Source: Trachelipus rathkii (taxonomy: Eukaryota > Arthropoda > Malacostraca > Isopoda > Trachelipodidae). Taken from it: a stretch of DNA of 64,000 bases. The stretch lies in the NCBI GenBank assembly GCA_015478945.1, contig JABUQX010002324.1:88253-152252 (forward strand), written 5' to 3'. Both the position numbers and the translations under genes were made by a program. This document shows, piece after piece, positions 33,750-46,755 of this stretch (its first letter is position 1; each line of letters begins with the position of its first letter). The notes under the pieces were generated by a model. The model searched no databases and was not told where the DNA came from. It saw nothing but the letters and a program-made list of their open reading frames with translations.

Positions 33750-34845
33750 TAGTTATACTATATTACAAAGCTCGGGCACCGTTAATGACGAAATATAAAC
33801 AAGCCTGCTAATTCCTTATTTTATTTTTCTTTTTGTTTTTTTTTTACAGAGATAAACACCACCACTTCAACGGGCAGGACCCTAATCCAAGGAGGGGCGT
33901 GTACTCGCATTAACGTCAGAGCCACGGAGCCAAGCCCAAGGAAGGAGCATATAGCTCACATTCTCCCACCGACCATATAGCGAACCTGGGTACCCTCGCA
34001 TATATATGTTGGGCGAAAGTTGCTCTAACACTGAGACTATCGGGTGCTTTTGTATAAAAATAATAAATAAAAAATAGAATTATTTAAAAACAATAGTATA
34101 TATAGTATATAATAATGATAAAAATATTACAGAACAACTAATTGAACAATCTAACTAAGACTAATACACAAAGTTAAAAAATATACATTCACCAATTAAT
34201 ATAATTTAACACTAAAACGAATTAAAAACACTATCACTATTATCACATTAAACTAAAATTAAATATTATATCACTACGATTGAGGAATTGATTCCAATCT
34301 CTCCCAACCATATGTTGAGACATCCCTCAGTTATGTGAGTTCATGGAAATGAAAGCAGATTCGGGAAGAGGACGTCACGACAAACACAGGATACATCCCA
34401 AATCAGTCGATGGAATTATTTACATATAACATAATATATGTTCAGAATTTTACAAAAGGTATCATGATCCTCTCAAAGCATTTATTTCCACTTCACGCAG
34501 AAATACACCGATTAATTTATTTTTAAAATTTGAAGTATAATTTTAATTTAATAAAAAATTTTTCCGACACCGGGGCGCTTTAAAATAAAAACATCAAAAG
34601 CTATAAATTGTCCTTCCAAAAAACGAAGGCAAAGAGCTGCCATCCAAAAACACAATCAATTTTGTTGCAACCTGTCACAATGAATAGATGAGTATCAAGA
34701 TCTTCATAACCACTTCTGATTGACTCAGTCTTCACCTGTTCTTTTCTTTCTTAACATGTATATATCTATATTCTACCTAAGTTTGAATAAGCCCCAAACC
34801 TTAACCTCTCCAGAGTACTGAAATCATATATTAATCGTAACAAAA
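33750..34845. other. Unannotated region with a weak tRNA-like stretch
   Basis: On the minus strand at about 33,968-34,050, GTTAGAGCAAC and, about 45 bases on, CCAGGTTCGC resemble the A-box and B-box arms of a tRNA-derived SINE, interrupted by a TATATATA insert. The rest is AT-rich sequence without recognisable genes. Confidence 0.3.
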
Positions 34846-34849
34846 ACCA

Positions 34850-35695
34850 ACTAAACGACGTAGTTTAATCATTAAAGCGTTAAATCGGTAAACAATGTAG
34901 CGGAAGCTAACGTTAATCGCTAACCACAAACCGTTTTACAAATATATAGGAATATGAATTATTATGTTTAATTTCCTTTATTAAAAAATATCCCTAGGAA
35001 ATAGTAAGTAATTGATATAGCCTATCAAGACTAAAAATAATTAGGCTGGTTGGAGCTAGCCAGATACTTTTGCCGCTTGCCAAAGATTACCACTTCCAAA
35101 GCGTAAATACCTTAATTAATACTTAATAGCAACATAATTATTAGTAAAAATAATAGATATACCAACTTAACAATTATTTTAATAACAAAAATATGAATAT
35201 CTCTTTTATAAATTACAACGCTTATTATGCCTACTTCTTATATTTTTCACTAGTCACAAAAGAAGCAAGTTCAAGTAACTAACGAAAGAAGTTAATGACT
35301 CATTGAACGGGCAACAGTAACTACCTTTTTTTCAGCGAACCAATAAGAAATGAGAATACAGCATAAGAAAACATGTTAAACATTATTAAACGGTATAATA
35401 ACCGTGTAAGAATAAACACAGTTTGAGTCATTGAGAGGAGCGTTTAGGAAATTTAGGAAAAAAAAAGGTTATCTGTTATCGAAATCGAATCTAATAAGAA
35501 AATATTTTATAAACTCGTAAATTAAGGTAACGGTTAACGGATGTAAGGGAAAATTTTAACTCGTTAACGTTAATTCACAAATTTAACGCGTAAATAGTCC
35601 GTTACTTTTTTTCGAAATTAACGAAAGCGTTAAAAGTTAACGAAAAATAACAAGCCAATTAACGGAGTAACGCTTTAACGAGTTAATGCCCACCT

Positions 35696-35698
<3 letters not shown>
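34850..35698 (-). mobile_element. Possible hAT-type element end with TTAACG subterminal repeats
   Basis: TTAACG and CGTTAA words recur on both strands, most densely at 35,520-35,690 (TTAACGG, GTTAACGTTAA, TTAACGCG, TTAACGAAAGCGTTAA, TTAACGAGTTAA), and again at 34,850-34,930. The block ends at TGCCCACCTATA, whose complement TATAGGTGGGCA followed by TTAACTCGTTAA resembles hAT-type termini I have seen in invertebrates. The other terminus was not found, and no transposase frame is visible. Confidence 0.35.
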
Positions 35699-35699
<1 letters not shown>

Positions 35700-35742
<43 letters not shown>

Positions 35743-35847
35743 ACACTCTTTATATTTTTGAAGTACAAACTTATAAACAGTGTGATGTATAGAAATAGAT
35801 AGATATAAAATATAGATATATATATATATATATATATAGATATATAT

Positions 35848-35878
<31 letters not shown>

Positions 35879-35903
35879 ATATATATATATAATATATTAT
35901 AGT

Positions 35904-35962
<59 letters not shown>
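35700..35962. repeat. (TA)n array
   Basis: Two nearly pure TA blocks flank about 70 bp of ordinary sequence. The right-arm counterpart is the TA-rich stretch at 63,590-63,985. Confidence 0.85.
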
Positions 35963-35963
<1 letters not shown>

Positions 35964-36034
35964 CATTGCTTTACCGCAATTTAATATTTTACCGCTAAAA
36001 AAGAAATAATTACGGGAGGGTAAAGAAAACTTGC

Positions 36035-36115
36035 CTCCTTTAGGTCGAACACCGCATGCTGCGACTGAGAACGATATACTAGACGCTCTGCCACTGAACC
36101 ATCCTCTAACCCAAA
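36035..36115 (-). repeat. tRNA-derived SINE-like fragment (left arm, outer)
   Basis: On the minus strand: GGATGGTTCAGTGGCAGAGCG (A-box region, a very good tRNA D-arm), about 40 bases, then GCGGTGTTCGACCT (degraded B box). Spacing suits an internal Pol III promoter. The right arm has the same piece at about 63,427-63,510 on the plus strand in more degraded form. Confidence 0.5.
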
Positions 36116-36119
36116 AAAA

Positions 36120-36396
36120 TTAGATTCAGGAACAGCTTTAAGCGAACGAGCTCCCGTCAATGAGAAATCACCAGATTTTCACCCTGTCCTTCCCTCGTTC
36201 GTAAGATTTTACACTATAACATTGCTTCACCACAATTTAATATTTTACCGCGAAACAAAAAACCTTTCGGTGAAACATTATTATAGCGTTAAAATCTTAC
36301 GAACGAGAAGAGGGAAGGACACGAAGACAGACAAGCTGGATTGAACGCGGAGCTCGTTCGCTTAATGCTGTTTCCTGAATCTAACTTTTGTTTGAA
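36120..36396. mobile_element. Fold-back (MITE-like) element, left arm
   Basis: Both ends are inverted copies: AGATTCAGGAACAGC..TTAAGCGAACGAGCTC at the left and GAGCTCGTTCGCTTAATGCTGTTTCCTGAATCT at the right. Further inside, CTCGTTCGTAAGATTTTA pairs with TAAAATCTTACGAACGAG around a GGTGAAAC/GTTTCACC-like centre. There is no room for a gene. The right-arm copy is at about 63,105-63,430. Confidence 0.65.
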
Positions 36397-36399
36397 TGT

Positions 36400-36715
36400 T
36401 TAGAGGCAGTGGCGTACCTTGAAGGTTATAATTGGGTAGGCAGCTATATATATACTATATCAATATATATAATATTATATATAGATTATATATAAATAAT
36501 AAAGCGTATATTGACGTATTTAGGTAATAATAATTATAAGGAAATTAAATAAAAATAAATTAAAAAACTTTTTAAAATACTTGGCTCGACGTATAATATC
36601 TATAATGAAATATAACTCACATATTAGATAGATATTATATAATAGTTATAGTTAAGATACGTATATTGAATAGTATAAATAGTATAAAGATATATATATA
36701 TATATATTATATATT

Positions 36716-36746
<31 letters not shown>

Positions 36747-39700
36747 AGAATAAAATTTAGAACATAGTGCAAGTAAGAAATCTAAATTATGAATTGCATC
36801 TAAATAGTATTTATTTCTAATTTATTTTATATAATAAATAATATACTAAGTTATATATATATACAGAACGATTATTGCCTTTGGATGTTATTTGGAAATT
36901 TAAAGAATAATATAGGCCTTTCCAGATTTTTTAATACTATATAGAGATTTGTTCCTTAGATAAGCTTTTAAAGCTATTTTTCAATATAAAATCTACAGAC
37001 TTTATTTCTAATCTATTTTATATTACATAAAGGTAAGTATTCACTTAAGTAAATATAAAACCAAACACGTGTTAAAAATGCAAGGGATTTACAAAGTAAA
37101 AAACTGCTGTTGCCATACTTTTTGGACACAAGAGAAACTTATATATATATAGCCGTTTTCGTTTTTTGCATTTTTGTGGCTAACGCTGGATAAGAAATGG
37201 CTATCCAGTTTTAACACGAATTCGTGCATAAACGACCGATTGGTTACAAAAATTTTGATCAGCTTTTCTAATGGAGCCCACGTGGTTTGGAAGTAAACAA
37301 AATAAAAAAAAAATAACAAATGGTTTTTATTCCAAATAATTGATCAACTATTGTGATGGAGTTTATCGATTTGGAAGATATTTGATTTAAAGCTAATTCA
37401 TGAATGGAAACATTTCCTCAAATCCACGTTTAATAACTTCAATAAATTATTTGTTACATTTGTTCGTTAGCATTTTCCTAATTCGGTAAGCACAGGAAAG
37501 AGCAACCTAACAGAATAGGAATACTAACGTTTCGTAGATTTTTACTAGAATTGTGTGCAAAAAATTGACCATAAACGAAACGACTTTTAGCATTTTCCTA
37601 AATGTCGTTTAGCAAAAGTGTAAAATCGAAAACGCATTAATATATATATATATTATATATTATTATTATATATATATAGATATATATAATATATTATATA
37701 TTATATATTATATTATATATTATATATATATATATGATATATATATAATAGTATATATATATTATATATTACCAAAATAATAATAGATATATATATAGAG
37801 AGAGAGAGAAGAGAGAGAGAGAATGAAGCAATACTTTCTCCAAAAGCGTTCTCAAAATCTTCTTTAATCAAATTATTTCGATACGGATTTACACTGGTGA
37901 AGCAAAAAGAGTTAACGTGCCAGCGAGAAAATATTTCGTATTTATCGACATCGTAACAGCAAAGCGTATGACGCTGGCTATATTACCGTATATATTTATT
38001 GTATGAAATATGAAGATCTACCCGAACGCCCATAGCTTTATAAAATATAATTACTAACTTTAGAAACAAGAGTAGGAAGGAAAATTTCCAAAATGAATTT
38101 AAATTATATATAAATGTTATTTATATTTAAGTAGTTGATTTTCTTTAAATTTATTTTAATAATCAAAGAAAAATATAGTTCTAACACTTTCATATAAAAA
38201 TTGAATTTTCAATTTATTTTACCTTTACCATTTAAATTATTTTATTTAAAAAGGACTAAAAAAAATAATTGCCCGGAGATAGAAAAGCATAGTCACTACC
38301 CATAAGGAAACCAGCTACACGCATGTATACGCCCAACTGGTTAGTAGTATGGACTCGGATAGAGCAGTTCGTTAGTATAAATCGATTCTCAAGTAACGCA
38401 ACACTAGCGGTGGTTTAAAATCGAACGCCCAGAGGAGAGCAAGTTAGTTCTAACTATTCCCGTAATGTCTTTGAGATATAGCGAGCTAATAGGAACAGTA
38501 TATATATGATGATATATATAAAGCCAAATTAAAATCAGTTGATAATTATTATTGATAAATTATACTAAAATATATATAAAAACAGAAGGGAAAAAGCAAT
38601 AAGACTATATAATAATAATAAAATAATCCAAAAGCAACCTATTAACTCACTCACTCCCTATAGTAGTATAATACATACTATACTCCCATAAATTATATAA
38701 ATATAATATTAATAAGTAAAATTATATTATATAAATAATATATAAGATATATATATAGTATAAATAATATATTTTCCGGGACTTATGGGATCAACACCCT
38801 TACTTCAATGGAATATACCATGTTGTTCCTCATATAAGGCACTATATTAATTTAACACTCAGATAGTGTTTAAAAAATTAACAGATAGTGGCACACACGG
38901 GTTTTTGACTTAATACAAAAGGATAGTATAACACTAAGGATTAACCTAAAAAAAAAAAAAACTTAATTCATACCATATTTTCTATACCTAACAATATCCA
39001 GTCCCAACTATTCATCAGTAAAAATATTTAACCATACATTATAGCCACGTCTCACCACACAATTTCACAGCTAAACACACTCCAGTTTTTAATCAACTAT
39101 AGACAAATCACATATATATAAGGTGTTCTCCATATACACTAAAATTAAATATCCCCATACATACAAACAAACAGTGCCATCTATTTTGACTTTATTCAAT
39201 AATTCCCAACTACGCCGCCTCTAAATAAAACACTTTGTGATCTCGCATAAGAAAAACGTAATCAGCAAGCTGCCTTTCAACGTACCAATATTGAACTTAT
39301 ATCAAAACTTTAACATTAGACTAACAAAATCCTTAGCATAACCTACAAAAACAACTATAACCTAACTGATTTAACCTAACTTACCTAACTAATATTTTCT
39401 TGAGAACATTTTATTGCTTTATTGAAATATTTATTCTTTCAATGTTTGTCTGCTTGTTTTTTGTTTTTGTTTTGGTAATTTTTTTTTAATTTTTGGTAAA
39501 AAATTATTCCCTTATTGACCCTAAAGCAGTAAAACAGTAATACAAACTACCCACACCACCCCTCTCATCTCTCCGTAATCAATTATATCAGTTATATATG
39601 TTCCAACATTTAATGTATACAACTTTGCATGTTTCATAAACATAACATAAAATAAATTCATTGCATGTGGAAACTAATAAAAGTTTGTATATTATTATAT

Positions 39701-40470
39701 AATATTGCATGAACGTTTCGCATGAAATATACTGACAAACATATAGTCATTGCTTTATTTTGTATTTCTATAAACTAACACATGTTGTATTTACGAAAAG
39801 ACTTTATGACCTGAATATTTGTAATATAGTTTACAGAAAATAGCATCAAACCTTGAACAAAAAGTAACAGAAACGATTCCAATGGGATTTACATATCCAA
39901 AGTCCGACAAAATTGCTACTACGGAAAGTTGATTTTTCTTTAATTTTCCAAAATAGCTTCCATCGCAACGTGAATTCTTTGAAAGTGAGACTTGTGACAC
40001 AAATTTTGAAATTAATTTTTAATGTTGAGCTTAAATTTTAAATTATTTTTTATGCTTTTAGGTTGGATACTAATTTTAATGACGATTTCTGCTTTTATTT
40101 CGAATTCCATCGTAAGAGGTAGTAACTGTTTGATGGCATCGACGCCTGGCTGTTCTACGCTTTCTATATAAAGATCTAGGTAGTTCGTTGGTCATATAAA
40201 AGGAACGCACATAACTTTTAGTTTTAGTACTAACCTTGAAACAGTGTAGTGCATATCTTGTAATTTTAGTATTAATGCCTTTTATTTTAAAGTAGATTAA
40301 TTAGTATATAAATTTTGAATTATTTTATAAAGTAATCTTCAACATGAAAATTAATCAGTTTTCTTTTCTTTCTGTTCCAGGCTTTAGATTTGTTGAAATT
40401 CAGTACAGTTCACGTATTAAATAAATATCTGTCTATGCTAAATAACTTGATAAAAATGAATATATGTATT
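36400..40470. other. Arm sequence without gene, several TA blocks
   Basis: TA-rich blocks occur at 36,440-36,520, 36,690-36,745, 37,640-37,800 (ending in a GAGA run) and 38,500-38,775. At 37,440-37,620 the word TTAGCATTTTCC occurs twice. No frame has recognisable domains; the minus-strand frames at 37,089-37,319 and 39,791-40,000 are short and unassigned. Near 39,340-39,400 AACCTAAC words recur loosely. Confidence 0.4.
38340..38445 (+). repeat. tRNA-derived SINE-like fragment (left arm, inner)
   Basis: GGACTCGGATAGAGCAG with GGTGGTTTAAAATCGAACGCCC downstream resembles degraded A and B boxes. The right-arm counterpart (about 60,785-60,850, minus) is clearer: on the minus strand it reads GCGGTGGTTCGACTCAGAGG. 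Its flank CTTGCCTCCT also follows the outer fragment at 36,030, so the two belong to one family, in opposite orientation within the arm. Confidence 0.45.
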
Positions 40471-40474
40471 TATA

Positions 40475-41831
40475 ATGGATGCTCATGAACATATTTGCAT
40501 ATTATGTAAGAAGAACAGGGAATCAGATAATTTGAAGCTTATATAGAGAAAAGGTGCAGATGGAATCATCGAAACTAGAAAACAGAGTTTTTCAAACCTC
40601 TGTGATCCTGCAGGAGATCTTGTGCAAACTTTGCGTCAGAAGTGCTTCGTAGTCAAGAAAGATACACAAATTTCAGCAAGAAGACCATCTATCGAATCTG
40701 AGCCCTCTGTTAAAATGAAAAGATCCCGTTCCACTCTTGGTGTTTTTAACAGTGGAATTGATTGCTTTTTATGAGAACAGTTAGTAGATTTCAGAGAAGA
40801 ATACACCCTTAAGTTATAATTTGTCACTGTTAAGACTGATATATTCTCCAACGCAATACTTCAAATATGTAAGAACACTAATGACAGGTGGTCTGTTGAT
40901 GTACATGGACGCCTGGCACATTTTAAAAGTGTCCTCCATGCAGCTGACTGTGTGTATCATCAATCTTGCAGTGTAAATTTCAGAAACAGAAACGGTATTC
41001 CCTATAAATACAGGAATATTAGTGATCAACGACAAAAGAAGATAAAACTTGGTCGACCTGAAAATGAAACACAAGCAAAAACGTTTGAAAAAGTATGCTC
41101 TTACCTAGAGGAAAATGAAGATGAACTACATAGAGTAAGTGATGTAATTTCAGTATTGATCCGGCGTTTGAAACATACTGAAGAGAAAGAATACAGTTCA
41201 CGATACCTGAAATCAGAACTTATTGAACATTTTGGAAAATCATTATTTTTAATTGAAAAGCAAGTCCAAAAGTATATTGTCGTGGTAAGAGAATCTGTTA
41301 GGTCTATAGTAAGAGACCATTATGAATGTCACCAGAATCTTAATGATGAAGTGCAAAAACAGCAGCAAAGTTAATTAAAGGTGATATAAAGTAGAAAGTA
41401 TTTGGTCTTGGAAAAAAAGAATTTTATCACGCATCAGTTGATTTGGATATGCAGAAAAGTCTGAAAAACCTTCCGTCCAGATTAAAATTACTATGTTCGA
41501 AACATAGCTGCCATTATTCAATGTATAATGCAGGCGTGTGCGCCACGAGCTATCATACCACAAATGCAGATAGGACTTTCGGTTTTGGTGTATTCCCATG
41601 CCTGATCCCAGTTCCTTTTTGATGTACTGAGTCATCTTGGTTTTAGTAGTTCCTATCAAGAAATCAGAAAGTTTTTACGCAACGTATAAGTAGTTGTTGG
41701 TGGAGATCTCATAGAAAAAGGGTGAAGATGGAACAGTTATTTTTGCTGCGGACAATATTGATCACAACGTTACGACACTTAAAGGCGATAAGACATTTTA
41801 TGGCATGAGAATGATGGCAGCGATAACCTAA
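40475..41831 (+). pseudogene. Broken gene of an unassigned invertebrate repeat-associated protein family, left arm
   Basis: One plus-strand frame runs from ATG 40,475 through CILCKKNRESDNLKL, DPAGDLVQTLRQKC, a basic linker, SVDVHGRLAHFKSVLHAADC, VYHQSCSVNFRNRNGIPYKY and a Lys/Glu-rich helical region to a TAA at 41,372. It then goes on, still in frame, to IMQACAPRAIIPQMQIGLSV and FDVLSHLGFSSSYQEIRKFL. One frameshift later (by 41,724) comes DGTVIFAADNIDHNVTTLKG and FYGMRMMAAIT. In-frame stops include TAG 40,544, TGA 40,772, TAA 40,817. The two CxxC-like pairs suggest a zinc-binding N-terminus. I recall long uncharacterised proteins with these segments from octopus, hydra and coral, probably transposon-derived. 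Function unknown. The minus-strand frame 41,375-41,659 is only its shadow. Confidence 0.6.
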
Positions 41832-42899
41832 CCTCTCTAATATATTGGCCACCAATAAATACTAACATAACAAAGTTTTAACTTATCAATAACTGCTAAA
41901 ATAGCAATATCTAACAAAATTGTTAAAGCTACATTAACGTCAATTACTCAGATTTCTTACCTTATCGAAACTATGAGCACAAAATACTCGGAAATGGATT
42001 AGGCCATTAGGGCATACCTTATGTAGCGTGAAACAACAAACTCGTTGGGTAAAAAATTTTAAAAAGCAGACATTATTAAAAAAAACAGTAAAAATATATA
42101 CTACGAGCGCAAGATTGACTGTCCATTCCTTCCTGGAAAATAAGGTAGATATAAGCCCAGGAAATTAACTCATCTTTGTACATTTTCTTTTTATTTTAAA
42201 TAACTAGAGAGAATTTGCCACACTCTGTGCTTTTTTTTCCACAAAAATACAAACGAACAATTTTAGCAACTTTAGTTTTTAAATCAATATCTTGTTCATT
42301 GGCAATTCGTTTTGCCAAGAGAAAATTCATCGCAGTAATTACAGTAGAATCGGTTGATTGTTTCTCTATTTATATTCAGTGCTGATTCTCCAAAGTTTCT
42401 TCTTGCTTCATCTGCAATTTGTTGCTTAGTCGGCTTTGTAAACAATTGATCAATATTGTCTTTCACCATTATTATTATTACGAAAGATGTGGCAAAAAAA
42501 ACTGGATTTGCACCATTATTGTATGAGTTCTTGCTACTTTGAAAATATCATATACTTTTAAAGTTTCAAATATCATATCAATTTCTTTTAGTTTTGGATA
42601 TTTCTTTCAGTCTTGTAATAATTTTGAATTTTGCTATTATCTTCATTCGAACATGATGACTCTGACACACATATAGCATATCAGTAGTTGAATAGCATCT
42701 GCAATGGAAGCTTTGGAATAATTTAGATTTTAAAAATTTCACATATCGTTTAAGAGCTTCAATATTATTTGCAAAGATGATCCAATCATTGACTGTTAGT
42801 TTGTTTGATTTGTTTCACATGGTATCATTTGTAGATAGATAGATAGCCGCAGAGAAAATGAGATAAAAACAATTATTTAATACTCAGTTAATTATAATA

Positions 42900-43351
42900 T
42901 TGGTAATAGTAGAGCAGAGGGATTTCACCCCCGATTTTTATAAAAATCGCAGGATATACTATAAAAAAATAATAATGAAGCATAAAAAAACGAAAGTTTA
43001 AAATTTTCCCAAAGGCTCTCTTACAAAAAATATTAGTAGGCCTCGTGCTCGTTTTAGGACTATCCTAGTTCAGGTTATGATAAGATTTGTTAAGTATACA
43101 TATATTTTCTCTGTGTATACTTAATAAAACATATTATAACCTGAACTAGAGGGTCTGAAATGAGATCTAACCTGGATGAATCAAAAATGAAAAGTCTATA
43201 TTAGTTTTAACAACTTTGAAAGGCTGCAACTTTTTTTCCTAAAGAGACCGCCACGTTTGTTTTTTCATTCTTCATTATTATTTTTTTAGAGTATGTCCTG
43301 TGAATTTTATAAAAATCGGGGTGAAGACCTTCTGCGCTACTATTACCAAAA
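42900..43351. mobile_element. Fold-back/MITE element, left arm
   Basis: Terminal inverted repeats of about 60 bp or more: GGTAATAGTAGAGCAGAGGG..TTTCACCCCCGATTTTTATA at the left and TATAAAAATCGGGGTGAAGACC..TCTGCGCTACTATTACC at the right. Inner arms also pair (TAGTTCAGGTTATGATAAG with TATTATAACCTGAACTA around 43,070-43,155), so nearly the whole element folds back. It is non-coding and non-autonomous. Confidence 0.75.
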
Positions 43352-43354
43352 TAT

Positions 43355-43627
43355 TTAAGAGATAGGAATCCATTTTTCACGTTATTTTGTAATTTATGAA
43401 CATTACAATATTGAATTAAGGAGAGGAAATTTGGTTCGATGATAAGTCATGATAAAAGGTATTGAAGTAAACATGTCATCACTTCTTTCAAATGCGTGTG
43501 GATCAGCAGAACTTTATAGCAGATCGAACGCAGTTGCGTATGCGGAAATCCTCGCTATCACTAGTTAATATAAAATGATCATTTTTTAAATATATTGATC
43601 TTCATTGATAAACTGACATAATAATAA

Positions 43628-43679
<52 letters not shown>

Positions 43680-46135
43680 TATTATTAATTATTATGGTGA
43701 GTGAATACTACTCCATAAGAAGGTATTAAAATTAAATATATATCATTAATGTGAGTTATTGTATTGAGTTGATTCAGTGCTGGATTATGTGTATTGAATG
43801 TTGTATTGTTATGTTTTCTAAATTAATCATATGATGAATTCTATTGAATAATTTATTTATTTATTAAATGGTTATAATTAATAATATATTTGATAATAGT
43901 AATTAAATTTAATAAACAAAAGTTATATATTAATTTTATTATGTTAATTTATTTAATTGATTATTATATATTGATATTTATTATTATTATTAACGTACTA
44001 TTTATAATTTTCTTTAGTAACAATTGTTATTTAATGTATGTTATTTAACATAATTTAGTCTTCAGGATTGATTTGTCATATATATATATTATTAATACTA
44101 TATTTCATTATTATTAATTTAATATTTATTATATTAGTATTAATTATTAGTTTTAATTAAATTTAACAGATTGATATATTATATTATTATTAATATTTAG
44201 AGATTATTGTAATGTATTTATTATTGACCGTTGAGTAACCATAATAGTTATTGTATACTGTAATTAATCATAATATTTATTTATTGTTGGCTCTTCTAAT
44301 ATATTATATGCTGTAATTTTTTTAAAAATCCTTTGTGTTGTCTGTCTGTAACAAAATTTCACATAACCTCGGCTCCACTCCACACCCCGGCCTCGTACCT
44401 AGACTCGCTCGATTCGAACCTCCTTGTGTGTGATTAGAGGGGACCGTATGTCGTAGGAGGAAGAAAAGAGACAGGACTAGGCCCTGTATCATGCCCCTCC
44501 TCCGGATAATCTCACAATAAAAATTATATTACAGCCCTATTATCTAAAATACAATTTGCATCAAGTGTATCATTGTTATCTTACATTCAGAATATGACCC
44601 TATGAATCTCATCAACCTGTATGACACATAACAATATAATTCACAATATTATGATGAAACGACAAATCAAATGAGCACAATAAAGTATGAGTCCTAAATT
44701 ATCACACAATCTTATATAAAAAAGCTGTTGTAACCCATTAAGTTAGAGCAAGAGTTAAAGTGCCACCTCCTAATAACTAAAACGTATAATAATATCTAAT
44801 AGAATATCCTCCTTTTATTGAAAGAGTAATAGATGGATAATTTATAATAAAATAGCGTAAACCGAGTTGCAGAACTAAATGCCCAAAACCTAAAAAAACA
44901 TTGTGGTAATCAAGGAATAATATTATCTCCCACTTCATAATAGGTACCGATGGTTGATTAAATTGGGAACATAATAAGTGCTTATTTTTGATAAGAGAAG
45001 TGAGCTCACGGCAGAGCTTCGAATAACTCAAAAAACAAATTGATCGGCTGACTCGTAATGTAAATATAATAGTTATATTATTAATATTAATATAATTATA
45101 TTATCAATTATTTAAATTGAAATATATTAATTATTATTAGATTTATATATTTAAATTTAATTATTGAATATATTATTATTTGTAATTTTGTAATTTAAAT
45201 AAATTTATAATCACTAAATAAGTGATTAATACGTTTAATGTATAAATATTATTAATAAATATAATAATAATCTATTATTATTTTATTGTTATTATTATTA
45301 TATATTATATATTATTATTATATAATTATAATTATTATTATATATTATTATTTAAATTATATAAATTATTATATTATTATTAATTTTATTATATAATATA
45401 TAATTATATTAAATTATTATATCCAATTATTATAAATTATTATGATTCTGCTAGTTATAGAGTTCATTTCATATATCGATTATACATTATAATAACACCT
45501 AATATCAATCACATATCAGTAATAATAACCACCATTACCTTAGAGTTTTAATTACCTGTTAGATATAATCTTACCCCTACGCCTAATTAGGCCTATATCT
45601 AAAAATGGAGTCTTTAAAGCGAACTTCGGAAGAAAAATGGCGAAAACGAAAAATTAGGATATTGCTATGACGATGATTATTGATAATTGTCGACTAAGTC
45701 AGATAAGTCTTAGAATATATTGATTAATGTAATATATATTATATTATAAATATTATTATGGATTATTATTATTATTATTATTCATTTATTATTATTATTA
45801 TGATTATTATTATTATTATATTATTATTATATATATTATTATTATTGATGATTATTATTATGTTAACTATTATTAATATATTATTATAAATATTATTATA
45901 ATAATTATTATTATTATATTTATATATTATTATTATTATTTTATTATTTTATTATTATATGTATTATTTATTATTATTAATTATATTATTATTATATTAT
46001 TATTATTATTTATTATTATAATATTATATATATTAATTGATTAATATTATTAATATTTTATTATTATTATTATTATTATAATAATATTATATTATTATTT
46101 ATATAATATTACCATTATATTATATATGATTCCAC

Positions 46136-46170
<35 letters not shown>

Positions 46171-46719
46171 TAATTTTATTATTATTATTATTATTAATTA
46201 ATTATTAATTATTATATTATTATTATTATTGTGTTGCCTTCATTATTGTAAATTATTATTTTATTTATTTGGAAAAAACTTGTCCCTCAACTATAATCAT
46301 TAAAAATTCGCTATTATTATGTATTCATAAATTGCTATCAAAAATTCGTTTTGGATTGCATTAAGCATCAAATCATTATATCAATTCCTTAAATTTAAGC
46401 ACAACGGTATATTTTGGGGCTCCAAAGAACACTACATTGTGTTGCAATTAGTAGTCCCCTTTTCAAATATTATATCAATATTGTTTTATCAAACATGTAA
46501 ATTAATAAATGTATATTTGTTCATTTCAGAACAATCGGCTGAAACAAGAGTATTAATTAATAATATATTATGGTATTATAATTATTAAATTAGTTATTAT
46601 TATATGAATTATATAATTATTATTATATATTATTATTATTTTTAATTATATTGATTTATTTATGATTATTAAGCTTGTGTTCTCATGAGATATTAATTCG
46701 CTTTCATCTTTAATTATTA

Positions 46720-46755
<36 letters not shown>

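Noticed and set aside
39340..39400. AACCT/AACCTA insect-type telomere repeat
   Set aside because: Only a few loosely spaced words; no tandem array.
41375..41659. 94-codon minus-strand frame, exactly duplicated at 57,777-58,061
   Set aside because: The plus strand there carries the conserved segments of the broken gene (IMQACAPRAII, FDVLSHLGFSSSYQEI), so the minus frame is a shadow kept identical by the near-perfect arm.
44380..44460. tRNA gene on the minus strand (GGTTCGAATCG at about 44,420)
   Set aside because: Only a B-box-like word is present; no A box or cloverleaf at the required distance.
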